Shown here: one piece after another, positions 25,771 through 34,693 of the stretch
Layout of the letters: each line of letters begins with the position of its first letter
How positions within the stretch are numbered: position 1 is the first letter of the stretch
NCBI RefSeq assembly: GCF_018599185.1
Contig: NZ_JAHFVL010000002.1
Location: forward strand, 310,001-374,000
DNA: 64,000 nucleotides
From: Rhodanobacter sp. LX-99
GTDB taxonomy: Bacteria; Pseudomonadota; Gammaproteobacteria; Xanthomonadales; Rhodanobacteraceae
Direction: 5' to 3'
The notes under the pieces: generated by a model
Database searches by the model: none
What the model saw: the letters and a program-made list of their open reading frames with translations, nothing else
Told to the model about the DNA's origin: nothing
Translations under genes and position numbers: made by a program

Positions 25771-26136
25771 TCACCCCGGCGTCAGCCGCAGGCCATCGCT
25801 GCGGCAGACGTCGATGTGCGGAAGAAGCAGGATGCGTCCGCCGCGGAAGGTCACGCGAAGATCGCGCCGGCAGCCGCCGGCGGGAACGTCGAAGATCATC
25901 GAGGTCAAGCCGCCTTGCAGCGGCTCGCCGAGTGCCACGTCGCGGAAGGCATCGCTGCCGTCGGGCGCGATGGCGAGTGCGGTCACGCTGTCGAACGTGG
26001 CGTTCACGAGCTTGAAGTGCCGCGTGGACCTGCGCCCGGCATCGGCGTGGGCGGCGCTGGCCGCGGGCGTGGCGAGCATGCTGCCAGGCGCGAGGGCGAG
26101 CAGGGCGGCGAAGGCGATGGCGCGGGTCGGACTCAT
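25771..26136 (-). CDS. small exported protein of unknown function
   Basis: A 121-residue protein with a clear signal peptide (about 1-24, ending ASA). The mature part has a beta-strand character (HFKLVNATFDSVTALAIAPDG, then LTSMIFDVPAGGCRRDLRVTFRGG) and two cysteines that could form a disulfide. It resembles small periplasmic Tat-independent hypothetical proteins, but I do not recognise the family. CCGGAG lies seven to eight bases before the ATG at 26136. The frame extends to 26307 without leader features, so the shorter start is used. It is divergent from the sensor kinase across 219 bp. Confidence 0.65.
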   Translation of the reverse strand: MSPTRAIAFAALLALAPGSMLATPAASAAHADAGRRSTRHFKLVNATFDSVTALAIAPDGSDAFRDVALGEPLQGGLTSMIFDVPAGGCRRDLRVTFRGGRILLLPHIDVCRSDGLRLTPG

Positions 26137-26355
26137 GGCAGGGCTCCGGCGGGGATGAGGTGTCGCCGGTGGCTTGCGCGCGGTATCGCGCACAAGCCCG
26201 GCAGCGTGATCTGGCCGGATCGGCGTTGCCTCTCGAAAGCTTTTCGGGACGAATCGTCGCGACGCGATGACGAATCGTAGCGGCGCTGCGCATTTGCTTT
26301 TCAGCACCGTGCGCTGCGCCTAGGATGGCCGCTCCGACCCACGGGATATCCCGCG

Positions 26356-27468
26356 ATGATGGTTCGCCTTGGCAACACGCAGATCGGCCTGGCCCGCTAC
26401 CTCGGCCTGTGGAGCGCCGTGGCGGTGGTGTTTGCGGTGCAGGAATTCATGCGCGACACGCTCACCGGCCATACCTGGTCGGCTTTCGATTACCTGCGCT
26501 GGTCGATGATCCAGTGGTACACGTGGGCTGCGCTTGCACCGACGGTGTTCCGCCTGGCGGTGCGCTTTCCAATCCAGACGCCGCTGCGCCTGGGCGGCCT
26601 TGGTGCGCAGCTGGCGGCCAGTGTGAACATGACCTTTCTGGCGCTGGTGATCGGCGCCCTGGTCTCGACGGTGTTCGAGCCGAGCGGGTTCGTCGAGCAG
26701 CTGCGGTTCTTCGTCAACCAGCATGCCGCCATGGGGCTGTTCACGTACTGGGCGCTGTTCGCGATCCAGCGGGCCATGCAGTTCCACGAAGAGAAAACGC
26801 GCCGCGAACTGGAAGCAAGCCGGCTGGCCTCGGAACTCGCGCAGTCGCGGCTGCAGGTGCTCAAGACGCAGCTGCAGCCGCATTTCCTGTTCAACACGCT
26901 GCACGCGGTCGCGACCCTGCTGCACGAGGACACGCTGTCGGCCGAGGACATGCTGCTGCGCCTGAGCGATCTGCTGCGTGCGTTCCTGGAGGACTACGAC
27001 GGCCAGGAGATCAGCCTGCGGCGGGAGCTGGTGCTGCTGGATCTCTACCTCGGCATCCAGCGCACGCGCTTCAAGGATCGCCTGACCACGCGGATCTACG
27101 TGGCCCCGGATACGCTGGATTGCGCCGTGCCCAGCCTGATCCTGCAGCCGATCGTGGAGAACGCCATCTCGCACGGGATCAGCGAACGCGTCGGCGTGGA
27201 CTGCATCGAGGTCGAAAGCCGGCGCGAGGGCGACAGCCTGTGCATCGACGTGCGCAATCGCAACAGCACGCTGGAGGACGGGCCGGCCTCGCCGTCAGGG
27301 CACGGCATCGGCCTGTCGAACACGGAGCTGCGCCTGCGCGAGCTGTACGGCGATGTGGCGCAAGTGCGCCTGGAGATGATCTGGCCGCAGGGCGTGGTCT
27401 GTCGGTTGCGCCTGCCGTTCCGCGAGATCGGGGAATCGGACGACTCGCCCGAGGTCGCGTCCGCATGA
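26356..27468 (+). CDS. LytS-type membrane sensor histidine kinase
   Basis: A 370-residue histidine kinase of the LytS/YehU class. Four membrane helices occupy about residues 10-145. A short coiled linker leads into the HisKA_LytS box, LKTQLQPHFLFNTLH, whose His is the phosphoacceptor. The ATPase follows: N box PIVENAISHGI, then G box GHGIGLSNTELRL. It autophosphorylates and passes phosphate to the LytTR regulator, whose ATG overlaps its stop (ATGA). There is no obvious ligand-binding domain, so the signal is probably sensed in the membrane. Confidence 0.93.
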   Translation: MMVRLGNTQIGLARYLGLWSAVAVVFAVQEFMRDTLTGHTWSAFDYLRWSMIQWYTWAALAPTVFRLAVRFPIQTPLRLGGLGAQLAASVNMTFLALVIGALVSTVFEPSGFVEQLRFFVNQHAAMGLFTYWALFAIQRAMQFHEEKTRRELEASRLASELAQSRLQVLKTQLQPHFLFNTLHAVATLLHEDTLSAEDMLLRLSDLLRAFLEDYDGQEISLRRELVLLDLYLGIQRTRFKDRLTTRIYVAPDTLDCAVPSLILQPIVENAISHGISERVGVDCIEVESRREGDSLCIDVRNRNSTLEDGPASPSGHGIGLSNTELRLRELYGDVAQVRLEMIWPQGVVCRLRLPFREIGESDDSPEVASA

Positions 27469-28265
27469 GCATCGCCACTCTCATCGTGGACGACGAACCG
27501 ATCGCACGCCGTGCCATCGTGCGCCTGCTGCGCGACGACCCCGACGTCGAACTGCTGGGCGAGTACGGCGATGGCGCATCGGCGGTCGAGGCGATACGCA
27601 GCCAGTCGCCCGACCTGGTCTTCCTCGACATCCAGATGCCCGCGATCAACGGCATGGACGTGGTGGCAGCCATCGGTGCGGAGCGCATGCCGGCGGTGGT
27701 GTTCGTCACCGCCTTCGAGCAATACGCGGTGAGGGCGTTCGAGGCGAACGCGGTGGACTACCTGGTGAAGCCGTTCAGCCGCGAGCGCTTCGCCGACACC
27801 CTGCGCCGGGTGAAGGCGCGGTTGTCTGCCGGCGAGGGCGTGAATGGGGCGGCTTCGGCGCGGATCCTGCAGGCGCTCGACGCATTGCGTCAGCGCGACG
27901 ACTACCTGCAGCGCCTGCCCGTGCGCATCGACGAACGCATCACCTTCATCGACGTCGACGGCATCGTGTGGATCAAGGCCAGCGGCAATACCGTGCAGAT
28001 ACACCTGGCAGACGGTGTCCACGAGATGCGCGAGACCATGAACGCGCTGGCCGCGCGCCTCGATCCGCGGCATTTCGCGCGCGTCCACCGCTCTGCCATC
28101 ATCAACGTGCGACGCATCCAGGCCATCCACCCGTGGTTCAACGGTTACCACGTCGTCACGATGGATACCGGCCAGAAGCTGCGCATGAGCCGCTACCAGC
28201 ACGAAACCTTCCTGCGCCTGGTCTCGGCCCGGCGCAAGGACGAGAAACGGGACGGCGAAAGTTGA
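27465..28265 (+). CDS. LytTR-family response regulator
   Basis: A 266-residue response regulator. The receiver domain (1-120) has the acidic pair DDE, phosphoacceptor Asp in VFLDIQMP, Thr in FVTAF and Lys in YLVKPF. A linker leads to the LytTR DNA-binding domain (about 165-260) with the typical ITFIDVDGIVWIKASGNTV, ALAARLDPRHFARVHRSAIIN and LRMSRYQHETF. It is coupled by a four-base overlap to its kinase. LytTR regulators often control extracellular polysaccharide, competence or peptide systems, but the targets here are not visible. Confidence 0.94.
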   Translation: MSIATLIVDDEPIARRAIVRLLRDDPDVELLGEYGDGASAVEAIRSQSPDLVFLDIQMPAINGMDVVAAIGAERMPAVVFVTAFEQYAVRAFEANAVDYLVKPFSRERFADTLRRVKARLSAGEGVNGAASARILQALDALRQRDDYLQRLPVRIDERITFIDVDGIVWIKASGNTVQIHLADGVHEMRETMNALAARLDPRHFARVHRSAIINVRRIQAIHPWFNGYHVVTMDTGQKLRMSRYQHETFLRLVSARRKDEKRDGES

Positions 28266-28412
28266 ATACCGGCCGGCACGACGGCCTTATGCTTCGGTCG
28301 GTTCTATCGGCGTGATCGCCGGCAGCGGCCACTTCGCGCCCGACGGACAAGCGCAGAGGACGGCCGCTTTGCTGCGCACGTCAGCGATTGCCGGCCCCCG
28401 TTGCCCACCGTT

Positions 28413-30188
28413 TCAGGCTTCGACCAGACCGCCGTCCCCGATATCGGCGATGACGCGATTGCGCCCGGCGCGCTTGGCGCGATAGAGCGCTGAATCGGCC
28501 TCCTTGCAAAGGCGTTGCAGCTCGTAGCCGGAGGTGTCGGTGGAGGCCATGCCCACGCTGGCGGAAATCGATACCCCGCTGCCGTCCTGTTCCATCGGCG
28601 TCGTTCCGATGGCGATCCGGATGCGATTGGCGATGTCCAGGCCCTGCTCGCGGGAGCAGTCGTGCAGCAGGATGCCGAACTCCTCGCCGCCCAGCCGGCC
28701 GAACAGGTCGCTGGGGCGCAGGTGCTGCTGGCAGATGGCCACGGCGAGCTTCAGCACGACATCGCCCATGGCATGGCCATAGGTATCGTTGACCTGCTTG
28801 AAGTGGTCCAGGTCGATGGATATCAGGCAGGCGTGGCCGAACTTTTTCTCCAGCAGGCGCAAGATACGCTCGGCCTCGTTGATGAAGTGCTGGTGGTTCA
28901 GGATTCCGGTGAGCCCGTCGCGGCGGGACAGCCGCATGAAGCGAAGCTGCGAGCGCTTGAGCCGGAACAGCCAGAGCACGATGAAGGTCAGCGCCATCAG
29001 TAGCAGGGCGCTGTGCAGCCGGCTAGCTTCCGCCGCCTTGGCGTCGAGCGCCTGCTGCATGCGCAGTACGGCATTCTGCCGGCTCAGCGCTTCCGTCTCC
29101 AGTTGCCGGGTCAGCACCTGCTGTTGCACGGCTTGGTAGGCCAGTGTGCGTGCGCCGATGTCGTTGAGATAGCCCTTGTCCTGGGCTGCATAGCGTTCGT
29201 AATAGGCCAGCGCGGCAGTGGCGTTGCCGTGCTTCTTTTCGACCTGGTAGAGCACTTCGTAGGCATCCTTCAACCACTCGTTGATGTCGTCAGGGTTGCC
29301 CATCGCCACGGCGGCGAGGGCTGCTTTGCGCGCGTCGCCGTCGTCGCCCAGCTTCCAGTAGGCCTGCGCCATTTGCGTTTTCAGCGACAGCTGGTGTGGG
29401 TAGTACTTATTGGCGTCGATGCCCGGCGCGATCTGGCGTAGCAGCGCCATGGTCTTGTCCGGTTGGTTCTCCTTCAGATACAGGCTGCCCAGCACCAGCC
29501 ACATGGTGTTGGCGAGGACCGGCTGCTGTGCGGCGACGCAGGTGTCGATGGCCTGCTGCAGCTCCGGGTTGGACGATGCCAGCCGGTTGCCGTTGAACAG
29601 CGCCGCAACCTGTAAGGAACGCGGGTAGCACAGGCTCTCGCCCGCGGGCAGCGCATCCTCCATCAACTGCGCGTACTTGATCGCCAGATCCGTCTGCCCG
29701 GCTAGGTTCAGCATCTGCGACAGGTTCATCAGGAGCATGGAGCGGGCCAGTGGATTCTTGACTGCGGGCAGGTCGCTGGTTATGCGGTTGGCCAGCGTGA
29801 AGGCCTCCTCGTAGCGTCGGTTGGCGGCCAGGTTGCTCAGCAGCAGCGCCGACGATTTGGCGGCCAGGGTGGCGTCGCCGGAATGCTCGATGACTTCGTG
29901 GAATTGCGCTTCGGAGCCGGCGTAGTCGCCCTTGAACATGGTTTCCCACGCGTCCAGGTAGCGCAGGTGCCATTGCTCGCCGGCGCTCAGCAGCGGCGTC
30001 TCGCGATGGATCTGCTCCAGCATCTGCGCGAAGCGCGGGTGATCCTTCGTGCGCAGGCTTTCGGCTTGGTCGAGGAATGCGGCGGGATCGGTGATGGACG
30101 TTGCAGCAGGGGCAGCCTGCATCAGTAGGCACACCGCCAGCGCCGCCAGCACGGCCCAGGACCGGGAGCGTTGCCGCTGGCAGGACAT
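28413..30188 (-). CDS. exported/membrane TPR-GGDEF diguanylate cyclase
   Basis: A 591-residue protein. The leader (about 1-28) is followed by a periplasmic region of TPR-like helices (about 35-370), one membrane helix (SALLLMALTFIVLWLF, about 405-420) and a cytoplasmic GGDEF domain. The active site is GGEEF, and an inhibitory I-site RPSD lies five residues upstream, so it should make c-di-GMP with product feedback. It begins 19 bases after the stop of the 93-residue borosin-like precursor gene and follows the same strand, so all three genes at 28413-31384 may be one transcript. The TPR module could bind a periplasmic peptide or protein. Confidence 0.9.
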   Translation of the reverse strand: MSCQRQRSRSWAVLAALAVCLLMQAAPAATSITDPAAFLDQAESLRTKDHPRFAQMLEQIHRETPLLSAGEQWHLRYLDAWETMFKGDYAGSEAQFHEVIEHSGDATLAAKSSALLLSNLAANRRYEEAFTLANRITSDLPAVKNPLARSMLLMNLSQMLNLAGQTDLAIKYAQLMEDALPAGESLCYPRSLQVAALFNGNRLASSNPELQQAIDTCVAAQQPVLANTMWLVLGSLYLKENQPDKTMALLRQIAPGIDANKYYPHQLSLKTQMAQAYWKLGDDGDARKAALAAVAMGNPDDINEWLKDAYEVLYQVEKKHGNATAALAYYERYAAQDKGYLNDIGARTLAYQAVQQQVLTRQLETEALSRQNAVLRMQQALDAKAAEASRLHSALLLMALTFIVLWLFRLKRSQLRFMRLSRRDGLTGILNHQHFINEAERILRLLEKKFGHACLISIDLDHFKQVNDTYGHAMGDVVLKLAVAICQQHLRPSDLFGRLGGEEFGILLHDCSREQGLDIANRIRIAIGTTPMEQDGSGVSISASVGMASTDTSGYELQRLCKEADSALYRAKRAGRNRVIADIGDGGLVEA

Positions 30189-30207
30189 GTTGACGGTCTG
30201 TTGGTGA

Positions 30208-30489
30208 TTACTTGCTGCGTTCGGGCTCGGCGGGGAGTTCGGGTTCCTCGCTCTCGCCTTCCTCCGGCGCCTCCTCCTCGAAGCCGGGTGCCTGGGAGAT
30301 CTGCGGGGCGTACATCGGTTTGTGCCCGAATTCCTCGAGCAGCCAGGCGCTGTCGCCGCTGGCCACCGCGGTCCTGAGTGCGCGAGAGGCGTCCGCCCGT
30401 TCCAGCCGGATGGCCAGTTCATCGGTCGGCGCATGGCGCAGCGAAGCGTCGCGGCCGATGGTTTCCAGAAGTTCGATCGTGTCCGACAT
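30208..30489 (-). CDS. probable split-borosin precursor peptide
   Basis: A 93-residue protein without a signal peptide. Residues 1-52 are helical, with IGRDASL (11-17) and AVASGD (41-46) set as expected for a borosin-binding domain. A candidate core, about residues 57-70 (KPMYAPQISQAPGF), follows, then a strongly acidic tail (EEEAPEEGESEEPELPAEPE). In split borosins such as SonA of Shewanella, the same plan holds: a helical recognition domain, then a short C-terminal core that receives backbone N-methyl groups. An AGGGGGA box stands about six bases before the ATG. It lies 67 bases after the putative N-methyltransferase gene. No downstream protease or exporter is visible. Assignment rests on context plus pattern; methylation sites are not known. 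Confidence 0.72.
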   Translation of the reverse strand: MSDTIELLETIGRDASLRHAPTDELAIRLERADASRALRTAVASGDSAWLLEEFGHKPMYAPQISQAPGFEEEAPEEGESEEPELPAEPERSK

Positions 30490-30556
30490 GTTTTCCCCCT
30501 GTTTCCCGTGTTCCCCAAATATCCGTTTTGCGAGCGCTGCGGATCGCCAGCGTATG

Positions 30557-31384
30557 TCAGGCGATGGCGGCTTCCTTGTCCAGCGCCGCCAGTCGCTCCC
30601 GCATGGCCTGATTCTGCTTCAACGGCGCGCCGGGCGGTAGCACCACCGTTTCCTCGGCGGTCAGCTCGGCACCGGGCAGGTCGCGCAGCGCCATGCGGCG
30701 GACCCGCGGCTGCTGGATCGGCAGGGTGGCGCTGCGGTAGACGATCACCTCGTGGTCGAGCGGGTAGTCCGCGCTCAGCACATCCACCAGCGCCTGCCGG
30801 TAGGCCGGCCCGGTGGAAAAGCGCTTCAGCGAGATGTCGCCCACCAGTCCGACTTGCCACAGCACCAGATAGCCGGCCGGATCGATCCGCCGTTCGTAGA
30901 AAAGCAGCTGGCTGGCCTCGAAGTGCTGGCAGCCGAAGCGGCCCGGATCGATGCCCAGGTCGGCGTAGAGGCAGTCTTCGGCGGAGATTCCCGGATCCAT
31001 GTGCGCCTTGAAGCCTTCCGCGCGGGCCACCTCGATGGCCTTGTGCGGCGACCAGGCGAAGATGCCGGGGTGGCCGTAGAACACGCCGCAGACGTTCTTG
31101 CCGGCGCGCACCTCGGTCATCATCAGTTCGACCCACTGCCGGTACGTGACCATCCTCGACTTGCCCTCCGCGTAGTAGGGCTGCAGGCTGCGCACGTCCG
31201 GGTGCATGCGTTGCAACCAGATCTCCACGATGCCATCGGAGAGTGCCGCAAACACCACGTCCGCCTGTTCGATGTGGCTGCGTGCCAGAGGGGTGAGATG
31301 GGAGCCCAGGGTCATGCCCATGCCGACGCAGGCCAGGCTGCCGCGTCGCGCGTCGTTCGATGGCGGAAGAGTCGGTGTGCTCAT
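30557..31384 (-). CDS. borosin-type peptide alpha-N-methyltransferase (tetrapyrrole-methylase fold)
   Basis: A 275-residue SAM methyltransferase of the tetrapyrrole (corrin/porphyrin) methylase fold. GMGMTLGS (21-28) is the first glycine loop, and YGHPGIFA (103-110) is the SAM-site segment. The block Y71-x5-R77-x3-Y81 matches the spacing of the catalytic Tyr, Arg and Tyr of the fungal borosin enzyme OphMA. FYERRIDPAGYLVLWQVGLVGD is also typical of bacterial borosin methyltransferases. Such enzymes add methyl groups to backbone amides of a core peptide. Here the substrate would be the separate 93-residue protein encoded 67 bases downstream (a split borosin). Nothing for cobalamin or siroheme synthesis lies nearby, which argues against a porphyrin role. 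The upstream binding site is weak. Confidence 0.82.
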   Translation of the reverse strand: MSTPTLPPSNDARRGSLACVGMGMTLGSHLTPLARSHIEQADVVFAALSDGIVEIWLQRMHPDVRSLQPYYAEGKSRMVTYRQWVELMMTEVRAGKNVCGVFYGHPGIFAWSPHKAIEVARAEGFKAHMDPGISAEDCLYADLGIDPGRFGCQHFEASQLLFYERRIDPAGYLVLWQVGLVGDISLKRFSTGPAYRQALVDVLSADYPLDHEVIVYRSATLPIQQPRVRRMALRDLPGAELTAEETVVLPPGAPLKQNQAMRERLAALDKEAAIA

Positions 31385-31666
31385 CGCCTGTGATAGTAGG
31401 GCAATTTTATGGTGCTGGAGCGCACCGTCGCGATCGTCTTCTGGCGGGGCGGGGCGCGCCAGACCTTTTCATCGTGGCCTGGAGCCTCCCGTGGCGTGCA
31501 ATGGCCGGCCGGAGTCCGATGGGCCTATGGCGGCTTCGCCCGCACGCGCGTATCGTATGCCGGCGCATATGTCAATATGCGTACTTGCGTGGACGCTCAT
31601 CGGCGCGACCGATATCGGCGTCTCAGGGGACGCGGTCACCTATCAAACGAACAGGAGACCGATGAT

Positions 31667-33523
31667 ATGAAGACTCGACTGCTCATCGCAGTAGTGGGCA
31701 TGGCGTTCGCTACGTGTGCCTTGGGCGCCTCTCCGACGGTGCTCAAGCTGCAAAAAGGGGGCGCCACGGTGCCAACGACCACGCCGGTTGGAGGCGCGCC
31801 GCTGACAGCCCTGGAACAGGATCCGGCGATGACCGCCGGGGACGCCGATTCTGGCGATGGAGGCGAACTCGAAGGGCAACCCGTGGTGAACCGCACCATC
31901 GCCCACGGGCACGCCGGCAGCAACCGGATGGGAAATGCCAAACGCGCGAAGTCGAACCCTCAATTGCTGGGCGGTTTCGACGGCCTCAATTTCCACGACC
32001 AGCGCTTCGCCAATGGCGGTAACCAGTTCTCGGTGGAGCCGCCCGATCAAGGGCTGTGCGCCGGCAACGGATTCGTCATGGAAAGCGTCAATGACGTATT
32101 GTCGATCTATGACGGCTCCGGCAACGAACTCGTCGGCCCCGTCGATCTCAATACGTTCTACGGCTACCCCGCGGCGATCAATCGCACTACCGGTGCGTTC
32201 GGACCCAGCATCACCGACCCGTCCTGTTACTACGATGCAGGCACGCAGCGCTGGTTCCAGGTCGTGTTGACGCTCGACCGCATCGGCACGACGTCGTCCC
32301 TGGCCGGCACCAACCACCTGGACATCGCGGTCAGCCAGACCGCCAACCCCACCGGCGCCTGGAACATCTACCACCTGCCGGTACAGAACAACGGCACGCA
32401 GGGCACTCCGGATCACGGCTGTGCGGGTGGGTTCTGCCTGGGCGACTATCCCCACATCGGTGCTGACGCCCATGCGATCTTCCTGACCACCAACGAGTTC
32501 GCGTTGTTCGACTCCGGCTTCTACGGCGCGCAGATCTACGCCATTTCCAAGCAGGCGCTGGCATCGGGTGCCGCCTCGCCGAATGTGGTGCTGTTCAACG
32601 GCGGCGATCCGAGCATTCCAGCGCCCGCGTTCACGGTATGGCCGGCCATCTCGTCCGGGGGGCAGTTTGTCGACACGCTTGGTGGAACCGAATACCTGCT
32701 CAGTTCGGACGCCGTGTTCTTCGACTCGGGCACGTCGAACAGGATATGGCTGTGGTCGGTGTCGAACACGCAGGCCATCGACACCGCGCCCACGGCCCTG
32801 GTGCTGGGCGTTTCGCCGATCACCGTGCAGTCGTATGCCGTGCCGAGCAGCCTGGCCCGGCAGAAGCCGGGTAGCGCCCCCCTGCGCGACTGCTTTGCCC
32901 TGACCGGTTGCGCGCCGACGTATCTCGGTTTCCCGAATATCGTCTACCCGACGCCGCGCCCCATGGCGGTGAACGACTCGCGCATGCAACAGGTGAGCTA
33001 CGCCAACGGCAAGCTCTGGGGGACGTTGGATACCGACGTCCTGCTGGCCGATGGCAGCCATGGCTCGGGCATCAATTACTTCGTCATCGTTCCGAAATCC
33101 GGCGGCGTCTCCGCCAACGGCACGCTGGCCTTGCCCGATGCGAACCTGACCTACGGCGCGGCGGCCGTCACGCAAAGCGGACGCGGCGTCATCGCGTTCA
33201 CCGTGGTTGGCCCCAACGACCATCCCAGTGCCGGCTACGCCAGCCTGGATGCAAAGCTGGGCGCCGGTGATGTGCACATAGCCGCAGCGGGCGCAGGCCC
33301 GTGGGACGGCTTTACCGGCATCCCCTTCCTCGCCGGTGATCGTCCGCGCTGGGGCGACTATGGTGCGGCGGCGGCCGACGGCAACACGATCTGGACCGCG
33401 TCGGAGTACATCGCGCAGACGTGCACCCTGGCCCAATACCTGACCGCTCCGCTGTTCCAGTGCGGCGGTACGCGCGGTGCGCTGGGCAACTGGGCGACCC
33501 GCATCTCGGCTATCGGGCTCTGA
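31667..33523 (+). CDS. large exported protein of unknown function
   Basis: A 618-residue exported protein (leader about 1-20, ending LG-A). The mature part is rich in Gly, Asn, Ser and aromatic residues, with repeated beta-strand patterns consistent with a beta-propeller or similar all-beta fold, and six or more cysteines (for example CAGGFCLGDYPHIG and CFALTGCAPTYLG) that could form disulfides. I do not recognise a catalytic motif. AGGAGA lies about eight bases before the ATG at 31667; the frame is open to 31409 but the upstream part has no protein-like features. A perfect bidirectional terminator follows. Confidence 0.75.
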   Translation: MKTRLLIAVVGMAFATCALGASPTVLKLQKGGATVPTTTPVGGAPLTALEQDPAMTAGDADSGDGGELEGQPVVNRTIAHGHAGSNRMGNAKRAKSNPQLLGGFDGLNFHDQRFANGGNQFSVEPPDQGLCAGNGFVMESVNDVLSIYDGSGNELVGPVDLNTFYGYPAAINRTTGAFGPSITDPSCYYDAGTQRWFQVVLTLDRIGTTSSLAGTNHLDIAVSQTANPTGAWNIYHLPVQNNGTQGTPDHGCAGGFCLGDYPHIGADAHAIFLTTNEFALFDSGFYGAQIYAISKQALASGAASPNVVLFNGGDPSIPAPAFTVWPAISSGGQFVDTLGGTEYLLSSDAVFFDSGTSNRIWLWSVSNTQAIDTAPTALVLGVSPITVQSYAVPSSLARQKPGSAPLRDCFALTGCAPTYLGFPNIVYPTPRPMAVNDSRMQQVSYANGKLWGTLDTDVLLADGSHGSGINYFVIVPKSGGVSANGTLALPDANLTYGAAAVTQSGRGVIAFTVVGPNDHPSAGYASLDAKLGAGDVHIAAAGAGPWDGFTGIPFLAGDRPRWGDYGAAAADGNTIWTASEYIAQTCTLAQYLTAPLFQCGGTRGALGNWATRISAIGL

Positions 33524-33544
33524 GACCTCGGCAAGGCGCCAGGT

Positions 33545-33583
33545 AACGGGCGTGATGGGCAGTGTCCCATCGCGCCCGTTTTG
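33545..33583. terminator. bidirectional rho-independent terminator
   Basis: A 15-base arm AACGGGCGTGATGGG pairs with CCCATCGCGCCCGTT (one mismatch-type T/G step) across a six-base loop, followed by TTTTG on the plus strand. A-richness before the left arm is limited, so it works best for the rightward gene ending at 33523, but it lies between convergent genes and can serve both. Confidence 0.8.
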
Positions 33584-33627
33584 CCTTGAACCGGGTCAGC
33601 GTGTAGCTGCCTTCCTGTCGGCCCTCT

Positions 33628-34503
33628 TCAGCGCCGCACCGCCAGCACGCCGTCCAGCGCCAGCTGTGCCTTGAAGCCGGCCTTCTCCAGCCGTTTCGCC
33701 ACCTCGCGCGGCACGTCGCGGCCGCTGGTGAGCCTGTTCGGGCTGCCGGTGTAGTGGAACAGCCGGCCGCCGCGACGCAGCACGCGCGCGAGCTGGTCGT
33801 AGAACACCTGCGAGTACAGCTCGCCGGCGATGCCGAAGCGCGGCGGGTCGTGCAGCAGCGCGTCCACCGAGGCGTCGGCGATCTGCGCGATCGCCTGTGA
33901 CACGTCGGCATGGGCGAGCTGCAGGCGGCCGCCGCTGGTGGGCGCGTCCGGGTCAACCCCATCGGGATCCGGCGACCACGGGTTGAGCGTGCGCAGCCAC
34001 AGCACGTCGGCGTTCTTCTCGAACGAGTGGACGCGCGCCGCGCCGGCTTCCAGGCAGCATGCCGCGAAGTAGCCAAGACCGCCGCAGGTATCCAGTACCA
34101 CCTTGCCGTGCGGCTCGACCAGCGCCACCTTGCGGCGCGCATCCGTGACCGGCGATTCCTTCGAAGTGGGCAGCATCTTGATGCCGTCGATCTCGAACGT
34201 GGGCGCGCCCCATTCGGTGGGCACCAGCTTGATCAACGAGCCGGCGTAGCGGGCCACCGGCGCGAACTCGCCGCCGTCCCAGTAATAAACCGTGCGGTCC
34301 TTCAGCGTGGGCGGATACGGGTAGCGCTGGTCCCGCCACTGCCAGGTGTCCGGCTCCAGTGATGCGCGGCCGTTCGAGCGGCCCAGGTCCAGCGAGCCGG
34401 TCCATTCGCTTGTGCCGGCATCGCGTGCGGCCAGCAGCGCCTGGGCGGCGGGCCGCGTGAGTATCGGGCCGGAATAATGTGGCACGTCGGGAATTCTCGT
34501 CAA
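33628..34503 (-). CDS. class I SAM-dependent methyltransferase
   Basis: A 291-residue methyltransferase. The N-terminal ~120 residues form a separate beta-rich substrate domain (SLDLGRSNGRASLEPDTWQW). The Rossmann part has motif I VVLDTCGGLGYFA, an acidic residue in VHSFEKN, and motif IV LLHDPPRFG, where DPPR takes the place of the DPPY of N-methyltransferases. It resembles RsmD- or spermidine-synthase-like methyltransferases of unknown target seen in bacteria and archaea. The start is a TTG at 34503 with no good ribosome binding site, so the exact N-terminus is uncertain. Confidence 0.75.
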   Translation of the reverse strand: MTRIPDVPHYSGPILTRPAAQALLAARDAGTSEWTGSLDLGRSNGRASLEPDTWQWRDQRYPYPPTLKDRTVYYWDGGEFAPVARYAGSLIKLVPTEWGAPTFEIDGIKMLPTSKESPVTDARRKVALVEPHGKVVLDTCGGLGYFAACCLEAGAARVHSFEKNADVLWLRTLNPWSPDPDGVDPDAPTSGGRLQLAHADVSQAIAQIADASVDALLHDPPRFGIAGELYSQVFYDQLARVLRRGGRLFHYTGSPNRLTSGRDVPREVAKRLEKAGFKAQLALDGVLAVRR

Positions 34504-34693
34504 AAACCGGATGGATCATAACCTTGCCCCGATCCGGTCGCGATCGACATGGAGGTGCGTGGCCCATGCGCGCCGATACCGGCCTCCTTCAGAACTCTCC
34601 GGCGCGGCCGATAGCCATTGAATCGCCCTGGGTGCCGTCACGTGCCGCCGCCCTTTGCGCTGCCTGCACCTTTCCCGGGGAGTCTTTGCGTAC

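Noticed and set aside
30557..31384. Siroheme or cobalamin methyltransferase (CobA/CysG/CbiE-like)
   Set aside because: The fold is shared, but the Tyr-x5-Arg-x3-Tyr block, the FYERRIDPAG segment and the precursor-like neighbour fit borosin enzymes better, and no tetrapyrrole pathway gene is nearby.
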